From the NCBI GenBank assembly GCA_014728765.1, contig WJLA01000118.1, positions 1 through 12,362 of the forward strand: a stretch of DNA of 12,362 nt, written 5' to 3'. The notes beneath the pieces are model-generated. The model ran no database searches and had not been told where the DNA came from. It was given only the letters and a program-made list of their open reading frames with translations. This document shows, in pieces, positions 1-9,600 of the stretch (position 1 is the first letter of the stretch; each line of letters starts with the position of its first letter). The stretch comes from Candidatus Peregrinibacteria bacterium. GTDB lineage: Bacteria > Patescibacteriota > Gracilibacteria > UBA1369. A program made the position numbers and the translations under genes.

Positions 1-131
1 CTCTTACAAAAAAGCTGATCACCATCTCTGTTTTCGTCAGGCGCAATTGGCGAAATAAATTGGGCGGAAGCATGATTAGCGCCAATTATTGCCGTTAAAA
101 TAAGAACTGATTTTAGGATAATTTTTTTCAT
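1..131 (-). CDS. Secreted protein, N-terminal fragment (43 codons seen, cut by the left edge)
   Basis: The frame begins at ATG 131-129, directly after the upstream stop, and stays open to the window edge. The first residues, MKKIILKSVLILTAIIGA, are a typical signal peptide: two Lys, a hydrophobic core, then NHASA with cleavage expected between A23 and Q24. The mature start reads QFISPIAPDENRDGDQLFCK and contains one Cys, as in the other exported proteins of this operon. Only the N-terminus is visible, so no function can be given. Its position makes it the fifth gene of the same transcription unit. Confidence 0.75.
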   Translation of the reverse strand, partial: MKKIILKSVLILTAIIGANHASAQFISPIAPDENRDGDQLFCK

Positions 132-134
132 TTA
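129..134 (-). promoter_or_regulatory. TAAATG stop/start junction
   Basis: The stop TAA of the 606-residue gene (134-132) is followed at once by ATG (131-129) of the next gene. A purine-rich AAGGA lies about 19 bases upstream, too far for a normal ribosome-binding site. Translational coupling is the simplest reading. Confidence 0.6.
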
Positions 135-1952
135 ACTACATTTTTCTTTTTCCTTGATATTTTTGCAGGCCAGAGAAGAATTCACACCTTCCACTTCTAC
201 CAATAAGCTTCTGAATATTTTCTGAATATTCAAAAAATAAGTATTCATTTGCATCATTTCATCATTTAGAATGCTATATAAATCCACACCACCAAAAGCT
301 TGGTCTGCGACTGCTGCCGTTCTTACTTCTCTTTTTTGATCTTGCAAATTATAATTGTACGATTTAGTTGCTCTATCCCATATTTCATCGTTAGGAGTAT
401 TATCGGGATAACTTACTACCGCCAATCGGACTTGTCTTTCAATATCTGAAAGTAAAGGCGATTCATCAATCGGTTGCCCAGTTTTTTTAGCTTCCAACCT
501 TCTTTGTTCTTTTTGAGAATAAGTCCAAAAGCCATTTCTTGAAGCATATTTTTTCCATTCATCTTTGATATTGCCAAGAGTAATCAAATCATCTTTGACA
601 GGAGTAATAATCGGCATAGCATTATAGGCAATATTTAAACCAACTTTTCCTAATGCGGCACCAGCTGCATTTTTACACAGTGCAGTTTCTCCCAAGTTAC
701 CTGTTGCTTTTGCGGGAATTAAATTATGTTGAATTGTCTCTTGTAGACTCATATTAATGTATTCCAAATGACAATTGATACAATTATCTGTTTTTTTATA
801 ACCTGCAGTGGCCGGTGCTTTGATAAATTCCAAGCTAATGCAAATAATATCATTACAAAGAGCTGGACGATCCCAATCACCCTTTGCAGCCGGTTTGGCT
901 CTGTTTTCTTCAGTACTGGGAGCTTTCAAATCCGAGACTTGTATATCTTCAAATCCCTCAATATTGAATGTACCTGTTTGAGGTGAAGTTTGATCGGATA
1001 CGTCATCATCACTATCTTCGTCACTTCCATCATCTTGATCGTCTTCTCCGGAGCCTCCTCGATAAGCGGGATTAACTTTTGCATTTTGTTCAAACTCTTT
1101 TAACGCTTCCTCCAAATTATTTGGTGTAAAGCATTGATTTGGGTTGATTCCACCAAGAAAAGCATCATTTACTTTTGATTCATCTTCATTTTTTTCAAAA
1201 ATTGTATCTTTATCAACATTTTTCGGATCAAAAACATCATTAACATTAGTAGTGGGGGAGCCTGAACTACCAACATTGCGCACTTTGGGGGCTGGATTTT
1301 GATCAATCGAATCGTCAATATCAGAATTGTCGTCATCACTCCCGTTTCCACCTATAGATAGTCCTCCGCCCACTGTGATTTCTTCATTTTGTTTGAAAAG
1401 AATAATCTCAATATTATTTAAATCATTAATTAAATCAAATCCACTATCTCCCAAATCACCATTGGCAAAAATCTCAATCGGTTCAACTTTTGTTTTGATG
1501 CTGTTTTCCAATGAACTATCTTCAAGATGATCAAGATAAGTGTTAACTATATTACGATATATTTTTTCAGCTTGATCAAAAGTCATAGATGGGCTGCGAT
1601 CAAATATTGGAATCATGCTTCCGGCAACAATTTCTTCAATTCTTTGCTCCGGCATTCTGAATTTTTCAGCAGTCAATCGTATTGCTTCTCTATTGGATTG
1701 AATAGATGTTTTGCGATCAACTATTTGATATAAATCCTGACCTACTTCAGAGACTTCAAGTGCTCCAAAACTTTGCCCCAAATCAGTGTTTTTATTCCCT
1801 TTTTTTCTGTCATAAAAGCATGATCTGGCGGAAGCACCTTCAATTAAAACATCTCCACAACTGGAAGAGTCTTCATCGGCTAGTGTGTTAAAAGGAGCAA
1901 ATAGTCCGCTTAACATCATCATAAATCCAATTGTGTAGATAAATTTTTTCAT
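132..1952 (-). CDS. Secreted Cys-containing protein with two acidic linkers, 606 aa, unknown function
   Basis: No family was recognised. The start is ATG at 1952, not the GTG at 1961, because it forms a TAATG overlap with the upstream stop and begins a clear signal peptide (MKKFIYTIGFMMMLSGLF, cleavage likely after TLA at residue 25). Ten Cys residues follow, including SSSCGD and ARSCFY near the mature N-terminus, CNDIIC, CINCH at residues 391-395, and two near the end (LACKNIKEKEKCS). Two low-complexity acidic linkers, about residues 194-223 (GSDDDNSDIDDSID) and 298-326 (GEDDQDDGSDEDSDDDVSDQ), divide it into three parts. The C-terminal third is helical with an Ala/Gly-rich patch (AAGAALGKVGLNIAYNAM). 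The stop TAA directly abuts the next ATG. It is probably an exported partner of the other Cys-containing proteins of this operon. Confidence 0.87.
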   Translation of the reverse strand: MKKFIYTIGFMMMLSGLFAPFNTLADEDSSSCGDVLIEGASARSCFYDRKKGNKNTDLGQSFGALEVSEVGQDLYQIVDRKTSIQSNREAIRLTAEKFRMPEQRIEEIVAGSMIPIFDRSPSMTFDQAEKIYRNIVNTYLDHLEDSSLENSIKTKVEPIEIFANGDLGDSGFDLINDLNNIEIILFKQNEEITVGGGLSIGGNGSDDDNSDIDDSIDQNPAPKVRNVGSSGSPTTNVNDVFDPKNVDKDTIFEKNEDESKVNDAFLGGINPNQCFTPNNLEEALKEFEQNAKVNPAYRGGSGEDDQDDGSDEDSDDDVSDQTSPQTGTFNIEGFEDIQVSDLKAPSTEENRAKPAAKGDWDRPALCNDIICISLEFIKAPATAGYKKTDNCINCHLEYINMSLQETIQHNLIPAKATGNLGETALCKNAAGAALGKVGLNIAYNAMPIITPVKDDLITLGNIKDEWKKYASRNGFWTYSQKEQRRLEAKKTGQPIDESPLLSDIERQVRLAVVSYPDNTPNDEIWDRATKSYNYNLQDQKREVRTAAVADQAFGGVDLYSILNDEMMQMNTYFLNIQKIFRSLLVEVEGVNSSLACKNIKEKEKCS

Positions 1953-1954
1953 TA
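1950..1954 (-). promoter_or_regulatory. TAATG stop/start overlap
   Basis: The TAA of the 323-residue gene (1954-1952) shares its last A with the ATG of the 606-residue gene (1952-1950). No Shine-Dalgarno sequence precedes the ATG, so termination-reinitiation by the same ribosome is the likely mode. This fixes the start of the downstream gene better than the GTG nine bases upstream. Confidence 0.75.
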
Positions 1955-2923
1955 TAAACACTTAGTTGTCGAGGCATCTATAAATCTGAACGGAAAAGCA
2001 TCGGTTTGTTTTCTGATCTTTGCCAGTTTATCTCTATAGATTACCAAAGATTGATAAATATCGACGTATTTAATATGCATTTTCCAAGCACCTTGAAGTT
2101 GATCATAAGTCGCAAGAGTAGCGTCCAGAACTACTTTTGCTCTGTTCAATTCATTGTCAATTCGATCTACTCTTTTTGAAACTGAAGCACCCAAACCAAA
2201 TATTCCTGTTATACCTTTTCTTTCGTTATAAGCAAAAATAGTCGCTTCAAGCTGCCTTTGGCATTCATAATCACCTTCGTTACAAGAGTTCTTTACCAAG
2301 CAAATCGGGTTATTATTATATTTAGGATCTTTTCCACATTTTTCATTCAAAACTCTTTGACCTGAGCTATCCAAAACATCATCTTTTTTTTCATTCAATG
2401 TGGCATGATAACAAAAATAGCTTTTTTTAAGATGTGATAATTCTTTTGAGTCCAAAATTCCACGATCATATAGATTTATTTTTTGCGGAATAAAGCCGGT
2501 TGCATTTACAGCCATGCAATATGTACTTGCTTTTCTTAATGGAAAATTAGGGTCATTACAAACCGCAATCATCTGACAGGTAGGATCATAGTCTCCATTT
2601 TGATTTCTCAAGCATAAGTCCTTGAAGTGAGTATCATTAAAATCATCCAGATTTGGTGGAGGTGGCATTCCTTCATCAATCCTGGTCATTATTGTTTCAA
2701 TGTTTTGATTAAACAATTCATTAGTGGATTCAAGGTAATCTTTAATCAAATCATTAGCGTTCATATTGGTGAAATTGCCATCAAAGCAATAATTTTTTGT
2801 ATATTGATCAAAAAGCTCAGGTGTGTCTGCTCCTTCCACATAATCATAAATAACACTTGAAATCATCAATACCGATAATGATGCCAAAGTGATTATTCCG
2901 AATTTTAGGAAAATGTTTTTCAT
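1952..2923 (-). CDS. Cys-rich exported protein, 323 aa, unknown function
   Basis: No named family was recognised. Residues 8-26 form one hydrophobic segment after MKNIFLK, either a signal peptide or an N-terminal anchor; no clean AxA cleavage site is seen. Eleven Cys residues are spread over the protein (for example NYCFDG, PTCQM, TYCMAV, YFCYHA, SCNEGDYEC), pointing to a disulfide-stabilised extracytoplasmic fold. The first half is Asn/Asp-rich and includes a PPPP turn. The last 100 residues are long helices (NELNRAKVVLDATLATYDQL onwards), ending in YRDKLAKIRKQ, FPFRFIDASTTKCL. The start follows the upstream stop by three bases (TAA-AAA-ATG), and its stop TAA overlaps the next ATG by one base (TAATG), so it sits inside a coupled operon. 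I recall similar C-terminal ends in Patescibacteria hypothetical proteins, but this is unverified. Confidence 0.88.
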   Translation of the reverse strand: MKNIFLKFGIITLASLSVLMISSVIYDYVEGADTPELFDQYTKNYCFDGNFTNMNANDLIKDYLESTNELFNQNIETIMTRIDEGMPPPPNLDDFNDTHFKDLCLRNQNGDYDPTCQMIAVCNDPNFPLRKASTYCMAVNATGFIPQKINLYDRGILDSKELSHLKKSYFCYHATLNEKKDDVLDSSGQRVLNEKCGKDPKYNNNPICLVKNSCNEGDYECQRQLEATIFAYNERKGITGIFGLGASVSKRVDRIDNELNRAKVVLDATLATYDQLQGAWKMHIKYVDIYQSLVIYRDKLAKIRKQTDAFPFRFIDASTTKCL

Positions 2924-2926
2924 TTT

Positions 2927-3565
2927 TTATATACAATTAGCCAAATAACAAGGCAGTTTTTGATCAAAAGTAGTTAAATGTACCGAAAATTTCAAAGCAT
3001 TAAGATTTAAATCACGCATTTTGGAATTAATTTGTTTATACTTTTCCAAAAACGCAGTTGACCTTTTAATCTGCGAAGTGGTTTCCGCCCGCATTTGCAA
3101 CATTGTACTTGCCTTTTCAATATATTCTTCCGCATTTTGCTGACAAGCAAACAAAATTCTACCTTGCTTGATCAACTCGGCATCTCTGGTGTTTATATAT
3201 GGCGGCTGTTGATATTTTTGCAATTGAACGTAAATATCATTTTTAAACTCTTCATAAGCTATGATTGCTTCATCCAAAAGTGATGAGGTGGAACTTTTAT
3301 TAGCGAAGTGTATTTCCAAATATTCTTGAAAATCAGCCAATCTCTTTTCGGCATATTTTGGCAGTTCCTTTTGACAAGGATTTTCTTCACCACTGTAATA
3401 TTCAATCCCCGTTTGAGGATCTGTAACAACCAATTCTTCCGGTTCTGCAAAGGCGATTTGCTCTCCATTTATTCCTATAGCATTACCGAATATCAAAATA
3501 ATAACCAAGTTTAATGTAATTATTAGCGGATGAACTTTGACTTTAAATTTATTTTTTTGTTTCAT
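2927..3565 (-). CDS. Secreted or membrane-anchored helical protein with four Cys, 212 aa, unknown function
   Basis: No family was recognised. The N-terminus (MKQKNKFKVKVHP, then a hydrophobic stretch at residues 13-27) is a basic signal sequence, with a possible cleavage after IAFA at residue 40. The mature part is almost wholly alpha-helical and charged, with Cys at 64, 141, 206 and 211. A Pro-rich turn (QQPPY) breaks the helices near the middle. The last 40 residues (Y176, KMR at 182-184, F193, then CYLANCI) resemble the end of the 323-residue protein encoded next. The ATG at 3565 is the only good start: it lies after a 25-base gap, without a Shine-Dalgarno sequence, and directly precedes the signal peptide. 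The stop TAA is three bases before the next ATG. A periplasm-side or cell-surface helical subunit working with its neighbours is inferred. Confidence 0.88.
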   Translation of the reverse strand: MKQKNKFKVKVHPLIITLNLVIILIFGNAIGINGEQIAFAEPEELVVTDPQTGIEYYSGEENPCQKELPKYAEKRLADFQEYLEIHFANKSSTSSLLDEAIIAYEEFKNDIYVQLQKYQQPPYINTRDAELIKQGRILFACQQNAEEYIEKASTMLQMRAETTSQIKRSTAFLEKYKQINSKMRDLNLNALKFSVHLTTFDQKLPCYLANCI

Positions 3566-3573
3566 ATCTGATT

Positions 3574-3602
3574 ATTATATCATTTTTTTATTAATTTGTC
3601 GG
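3574..3602 (-). promoter_or_regulatory. Possible internal promoter before the 212-residue gene
   Basis: On the minus strand a perfect TATAAT lies at 3579-3574. CCGACA at 3602-3597 matches four of six bases of the TTGACA -35 box, separated by exactly 17 bases. The ATG of the next gene is at 3565, eight bases after the -10 box, so a transcript from here would be leaderless or nearly so. AT-rich sequence yields TATAAT often, so this is tentative. The -35 element would lie inside the last codons of the giant gene. Confidence 0.35.
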
Positions 3603-6600
3603 CACTTCTTCAATTTCAACCAAATTACTTTGACTGAATATTTCTGAATTATTTCGATTTGAAATAACACATACAATTTGATCACCGGGAATAATATCCG
3701 CTGAATGATCAACTGCTGAAGCACAAGGACAACTTATGCATTTTTCTTGTATCGCATAAACTCCCTCCTCAAGATCGGATCTTGGATCAATCAAGTCATC
3801 ATCTCCAAATAGTGGGTCGGTTCCTCTGAACACTTCCGCTCCATCAGCAACACCTCCATCATCAGTATCGGCATCATTTGGATCGGTTCCATATGTATTT
3901 AATTCATCAAAATCCGATAGACCGTCGCCATCTTTATCCAAATCATCCTGTGGGAAAAGAGGATCAGTGTTTTGTTTTAACACTTCATCTCCATCAGCAA
4001 CACCTCCATCGTCAGTATCGGCATCATTTGGATCGGTTCCATATACATTTATTTCCTGATCATCAGAGAGTCCGTCACCGTCTGAATCCAAAAAGTCATC
4101 ACTATCATCAAGCGGATTTGTTTTTCTCTCCAATACTTCAATTCCATCCGGAATTCCACCATTATCAGTGTCAGGGTCATTCGGATCGGTTCCGAATTTA
4201 TATTCCTCAAGATTAGACAAACCATCTCCATCAGGATCAGCATTTGCTCCACTATCATCAGATGCGTCATTTTTATCAAGACCGTTTTGATCTTCCCAGA
4301 AATCCGGAATTCCACCTCCGTCAGTATCAATCACTGAACAATCAACCGCAGTCAAAACTCTTTCAGCCAATTTAACGAAATCACCTCTAATGATTGCTTG
4401 CTCCGGATTAGCAATTTCATCCGCAGTAATTATGAAATTATTCTTTAATTGCCTGTTTCCTGTTGCATATGGCTCCAGATTTTGTGCGATATCCATATAC
4501 ACTTCATAGTAAACCTCTGTTTCTTCGACTCCTGCCAGAGAAATGTAGCCTTGCAATTCAAGAGCTTCTAAAATAATTTTAACCGCTTCCGCTTTTGTGA
4601 TTATTTCATTTGGGGCGAATGGGGTTCTTCCTGTTCTTTGGTCAATTTGTCCTCTATAACCTGTAATAATACCTCTGAAAAATGCTTCTTTCGTATATTC
4701 ATAATACCAAGGCACATTGCCTGAAATGTAAGGAATATCATTAAATACCGGAGGTCCAACGAATGCACCGGGTCTTGGATGAATACACAAAACATCGAGA
4801 ATTACTTTGGCAAATTCCGCTCTTGTAAGCGGCTCTTGATATGAAAAGTTATTACTGTTTTCAAAAGAAGGTATGCCCTCAAATATGCCTCTTTGATAGA
4901 AATTTAATACAGTTTCAAAATTTTCGTCTCCCGCTTTAACATCATTGAAAGGAGATGCAACTTTTTGATTGGGATCTCTTCCATAAATTAGCTCGAAACT
5001 GTCATCAAAACCATCATCGTCACTATCACTTTTCAGAGGATTGGTTCCCGCTCTATATTCTTCCAAATTGGAAAGACCATCACCATCTGCATCAGCCTCG
5101 GCATCACTCGCGTCTCTAACATTTAGTTTATATTGAAGTTCAAATAGATCCGGCATTCCGTCTTGATCAGTGTCAAATTCCGGTCCATCAGCTGAAGGAT
5201 CATCAAGGAAAACTCTAAACTGATCAGCACTTACAATATTCACATTTTCATCTGATTCAAATGCAATCAAAAGCTCTGCAATTATTCTGTTTTCACTTAA
5301 AACTTCAAACACCATTGGTTCTCTCAAATCGGAAACCGTTTTAATTCTGAATGAGATACGATCATCATAAATATAGAAATTACCGCCGGAATCTAACAAA
5401 GCCACTCTTTTATCTGTACCAATTTCCACAATTTCCACTCCACCTGGATAATTTATATCGCTTGCGGACAGCTTGTTGAATTCATATTCAGGAATATCAT
5501 CCAATATTTTCAAATGTACACCGGTCAAGTTGGCGATTGAACCGATATTGTATTCAAAATCTTTATCATCAATTGTCACGTCAGTATTACCATCTGAAAC
5601 AATAAATACCGTTGAAATAATATTTCCGTCAGGATCTTTAACAACCACACGTGTAGGCAGTAGAGGTTCTTCAGCCGGCAAAGATTCCAGAGAATAAAAT
5701 GGATTAACAATAATAACTCTTCCGGTTTCAGGATCAATTTTTGCTACAACTTCACCAATTGAGTTTTTTATCACAATTTCATCTTCCAAATTTAAATCAT
5801 TAATTCTAAATATCCCTTCGTCATCAGTGAAGTATTTTCCATAAGCATCGGCCGAATCCGTTATGATTTCTGTCACGACTCCATCACGATTTCTTAAAAC
5901 AGTAATAGGAATTTGATTTTCTCTTTGCATAACATAACCACTAATCTCTCCGGATGTCGCAGTCTCCTCTGATAGCACGACTTCAGGCACATAGATATTA
6001 ATTGTTATTTCTTGTTGCCCTAAGTTTCCGGATTCATCCAGAACATTTAAAACTACAGTTCTGGTTTCAAGATCTCTATAAGGTCCGAGACCAAATATTG
6101 AACTGTCAAAATCATTGTTTGGAATACCATCGCCATTTGAATCGACAGTTACATCAAGATCGCTTGCCAAGTCAGCATCATTTGTAGGATCGCCATCTCC
6201 ATTTGCATCAAATTCCGGAGCAGTGTCAATATAGTATTCAGAAACTTTTCCATACGCATCGAATGACCTTTCAGCATTTATTGTTAAAGGTTTGAAAATT
6301 GCCACTTCTCTGCTGGCAGGCCCGGCATTGGCGAGAGGCTCTTGCCTGTCGGCACATAAATTTGGAGCCAATAGCGAATGAGGACTTCGTGTGCTTCTGA
6401 GACCATTTAAGTCAAATGCCCTGATCGAAGCGTAATAAAAACCATTATCAAGATCGAGGCTCACAGCGGGATTAGCCGGTGTATCAAGATGATCGATTCT
6501 GAGTGTTTGATTTGAATCCAGCCTTGTATAAGATCCATTAGGCAAAGATAATTGTGCACTGCTACCACTAACCGATTTCAATAAATAATCAGTGCTAATC

Positions 6601-9600
6601 CTAGCTTTAGGCGGTAATTCTTGATCTTCGATATATTTCGAATTATCCGATACATAAATAGTCCCTGTAATTTTTTCAATATCGAGAGCCAAATCAAAGC
6701 CGTTTTCAAATGCAACAAATTCTCCTTCATTCAACGTATATACACCTTGATCTTCACCATCCAAATACATTCTAAACTCAGCATTTTCAGCGGCGTAGAT
6801 ATCCATTTCTTCCTTGATAACAACTCTTTCATCTTCCACAATTCTTATCTCAGGTCCATCAAATAATACATCACCATTAATTTTATCAACTTTGATAGCA
6901 GCTTTTCTTGGTGTGGGAACAGCAAAATTACCATTGCTGTTGACGCTGTTTTCAACTAATTCCTCTTCAATTTCGTTTAGCAAATAGGTTACTTTATTCA
7001 GTCCCGAGCTACCGACTCCTTCAATTAAATTTTCCAATTTACTACCGTAAATTAGTTCATATCCTGCCAAATTTTCCGTTTCTGCAGCAATCCAGCTTAA
7101 ATCTACCGTGCTATTGTTTTCAAAGGTAGCATGTAGCGCATTAATTGATCTTGCTGCAGGTGCAAAAAATTCAAGATTATTAATTTCCGGTGTTCCGAAG
7201 AAATATCTTGGAATGGTATTTGTTCCGTTATAGTTTTGTTTATAGTATACATTTCCACCGAATGAATACACAATATCCTCATCACCATCGGTATCAACAT
7301 CTATGAAAGCAATATTTGACTCTAAATCCAGCTCATCTTCATAATCAAGTATTTTTTCATTAACTTGTTCTTTTTCGTTATAAATGAACAGACCTTTGGG
7401 AACTTGCTTTCCATACATATCTGCGGGAATTCCTGAATTATCCAATGCATCGTTTAAGGATACGTTTTGCGCCAAAAGTTCAGGCTGAGCCGCTTCTGCA
7501 ATCAAACCGTTACTTTGGTATCCTGATGCCACCATCACATCTTCAAGACTATCTGAATCTGCTATGATTTTCCCAAAATTATCCAAGTTTTCCAAATTAT
7601 CCGTATTTTGCAACAAATTATTTAAGTCTTGATAGTCTTTCGCATAAGCAATTAAATTTTCTCCAAGTCCCGCTAATTTTTTTGTTTCATCGAAACCATC
7701 ACCCATATCTGCTACTCTCTGAGCAAAATTAAAGTTCTCAATGTCTGCGACAGTTTGATGTGATTCAAATTGTGAAGCATCTAGATATTGAATTGAAGCA
7801 GCTAGCTTTATATCTTGAAAATCCCTGGCAATAATTTTTTCCATCATTTCCGCATCTCTTTCTATTGCCTTGCTTACTTCTTCCCATTCTTTAATCGATC
7901 CTTTGATTTTGGAAGAAAAATACTCGTATTCAGCAGGGTTAATATTCAGAGATTGCAAATCTTCTCCACCGACACTAATATCAACATTCTCCGGAACCAC
8001 CGAATCTGTTGCTTGATTGATTGCACCGGCAGTTGCATCCGCCGCTCCTTGAACAACTCCAACACCTTCATTAATTTTATCAGTTAAATTTGTACTAATA
8101 CTATTTAAACCGTCTGCCACTTCTTGCACAAAGTCCTTAATCATCGAGAAATCAAATTGCAAATTGATTTGTGTGGTCAATTGAATTCTATCAATATATT
8201 GATAGTTGATGGCAGGAGCTTGAAAGGAAAGTCCGAGATCAAAAGGTAATAATGGATCAAGTCCTCGCTCAGTCATGTGTTCAATCGCAGTTTTGAGGGA
8301 GGTTTCTTGAATTGGTATAAAACCTTTCTTGATCAGACAAAGAATTTTGAATATTTTCTTTAAAATACTTATTACTGCATTGATTGAAACCGGTAATTTT
8401 GGAATTTTCGGTGGAGGCGGCAAGTCTGGAAGCACAGGCAAAACAAGAGGAGGCAAGTCAGGCAGTTCAGGGAGACTTAACGATAAGTCAGGCAAAGTTG
8501 GAATAGCCGGAAATTCAATATTCACAGTTGGAAGCTCCGGCAAGAAAATTCTTGGTAGCCTTGGCAAAATTATTTTTTCAGGTCTGAACTTAAGATCCGG
8601 CCAATATATTGTTATTCCCATTTGTATTTGAGAAAAATCCAGATAAATATCCGGCAATTTCGGGAAAGGTATGATCGGAGGACTTGGTATAAATGCAAAC
8701 AATTTTAAAACCAGTTCAAGCAAAGTGAATCTTGCCGAAGTACATTTGTCACAAGAAGTTTGATATTCAATCACAAGATCAAACATGGCTCGCCAAGTCA
8801 TAACGGTTTCATATAAATCAAATACCGCATCTACCCAGGCATTGGCTTGATTCATCCATTTCGAAACATTTCCGATAAAGAAATTTATAATTGCATCAAT
8901 ATAACAAATAATTTGGATAATATACTTGGTAAGCATATTTCTCCATTCCAGAATCTGTCTTGGTATTTCTTTATAACCTTGAATAATTCTAATATTTTCT
9001 TCCACTGATTCAATTGTTTCGGAAAAATCCGCCGTTACCACTTCACAAATGCTTCTTGAATCGGGAATAGTAAATTCATTTCCATCAGCATCCGTATAAA
9101 CGGGATCATCTTCATCACATTTCCAAACTCGACGTATTCTTTCAAGCTCAATTTTATGATCAATCACCCAAAGTTCAGCATCGTTGATAAATCTATCAAT
9201 TTCAGAAGGAGTTAAAGAAGGGATTTTGATTAATACTTCTTCCGGCTGAATTTTAATCAGCGGAATTTTATTTAGATCATTCAAAATTTGCCTTAATCCT
9301 TTCGGAGTGGCAGGTTCCGCTTCAACAGCCTTTTCACCTTCAACTGTCCTTTTAATCGCAGCACCTGCGTCATTTGAAGTAGGAGATCCACCTTCTTCCG
9401 GACCTTTGAATGCAGTCATGAAGTCCGGATAGAGAATATAAATATCCGGCAAATCGGTTAATTTGTTAATTATTTCTGAAATTTGATTGTCAAACCACTC
9501 CGTTAAAACTGAAGGGAATCCCGGTATTCTTACATTTGTTTGAGCATCTACAGCATAGCCATAATTTCCTAACGATTCACTGGCTTGGAATCCGCCTGTA

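Noticed and set aside
768..782. CINCH in the 606-residue protein as a cytochrome c heme-binding motif
   Set aside because: It is a single CxxCH without a distal Met/His ligand pattern or a cytochrome fold, in a protein with eight other Cys. Disulfide use is more likely; a heme-lyase gene elsewhere in the genome would reopen the question.
1953..1961. GTG start at 1961 for the 606-residue gene
   Set aside because: The ATG at 1952 overlaps the upstream stop as TAATG and begins a standard signal peptide with MKK; the GTG would only add three residues before it.
1..3565. Small exported proteins as parts of a type IV secretion or conjugation system
   Set aside because: The size range and Cys content are suggestive, but no ATPase, VirB6-like or pilin gene is in the window and no diagnostic motif was found.
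3566..3590. Rho-independent terminator between the giant gene and the next gene
   Set aside because: The gap has an A-run but no GC-rich hairpin, so no terminator can be supported.
3783..4328. Repeated DNA as a CRISPR array or satellite
   Set aside because: The period is 150-153 bases, the repeats are in frame and diverged, and they encode TSP3 calcium loops; no spacer structure exists.
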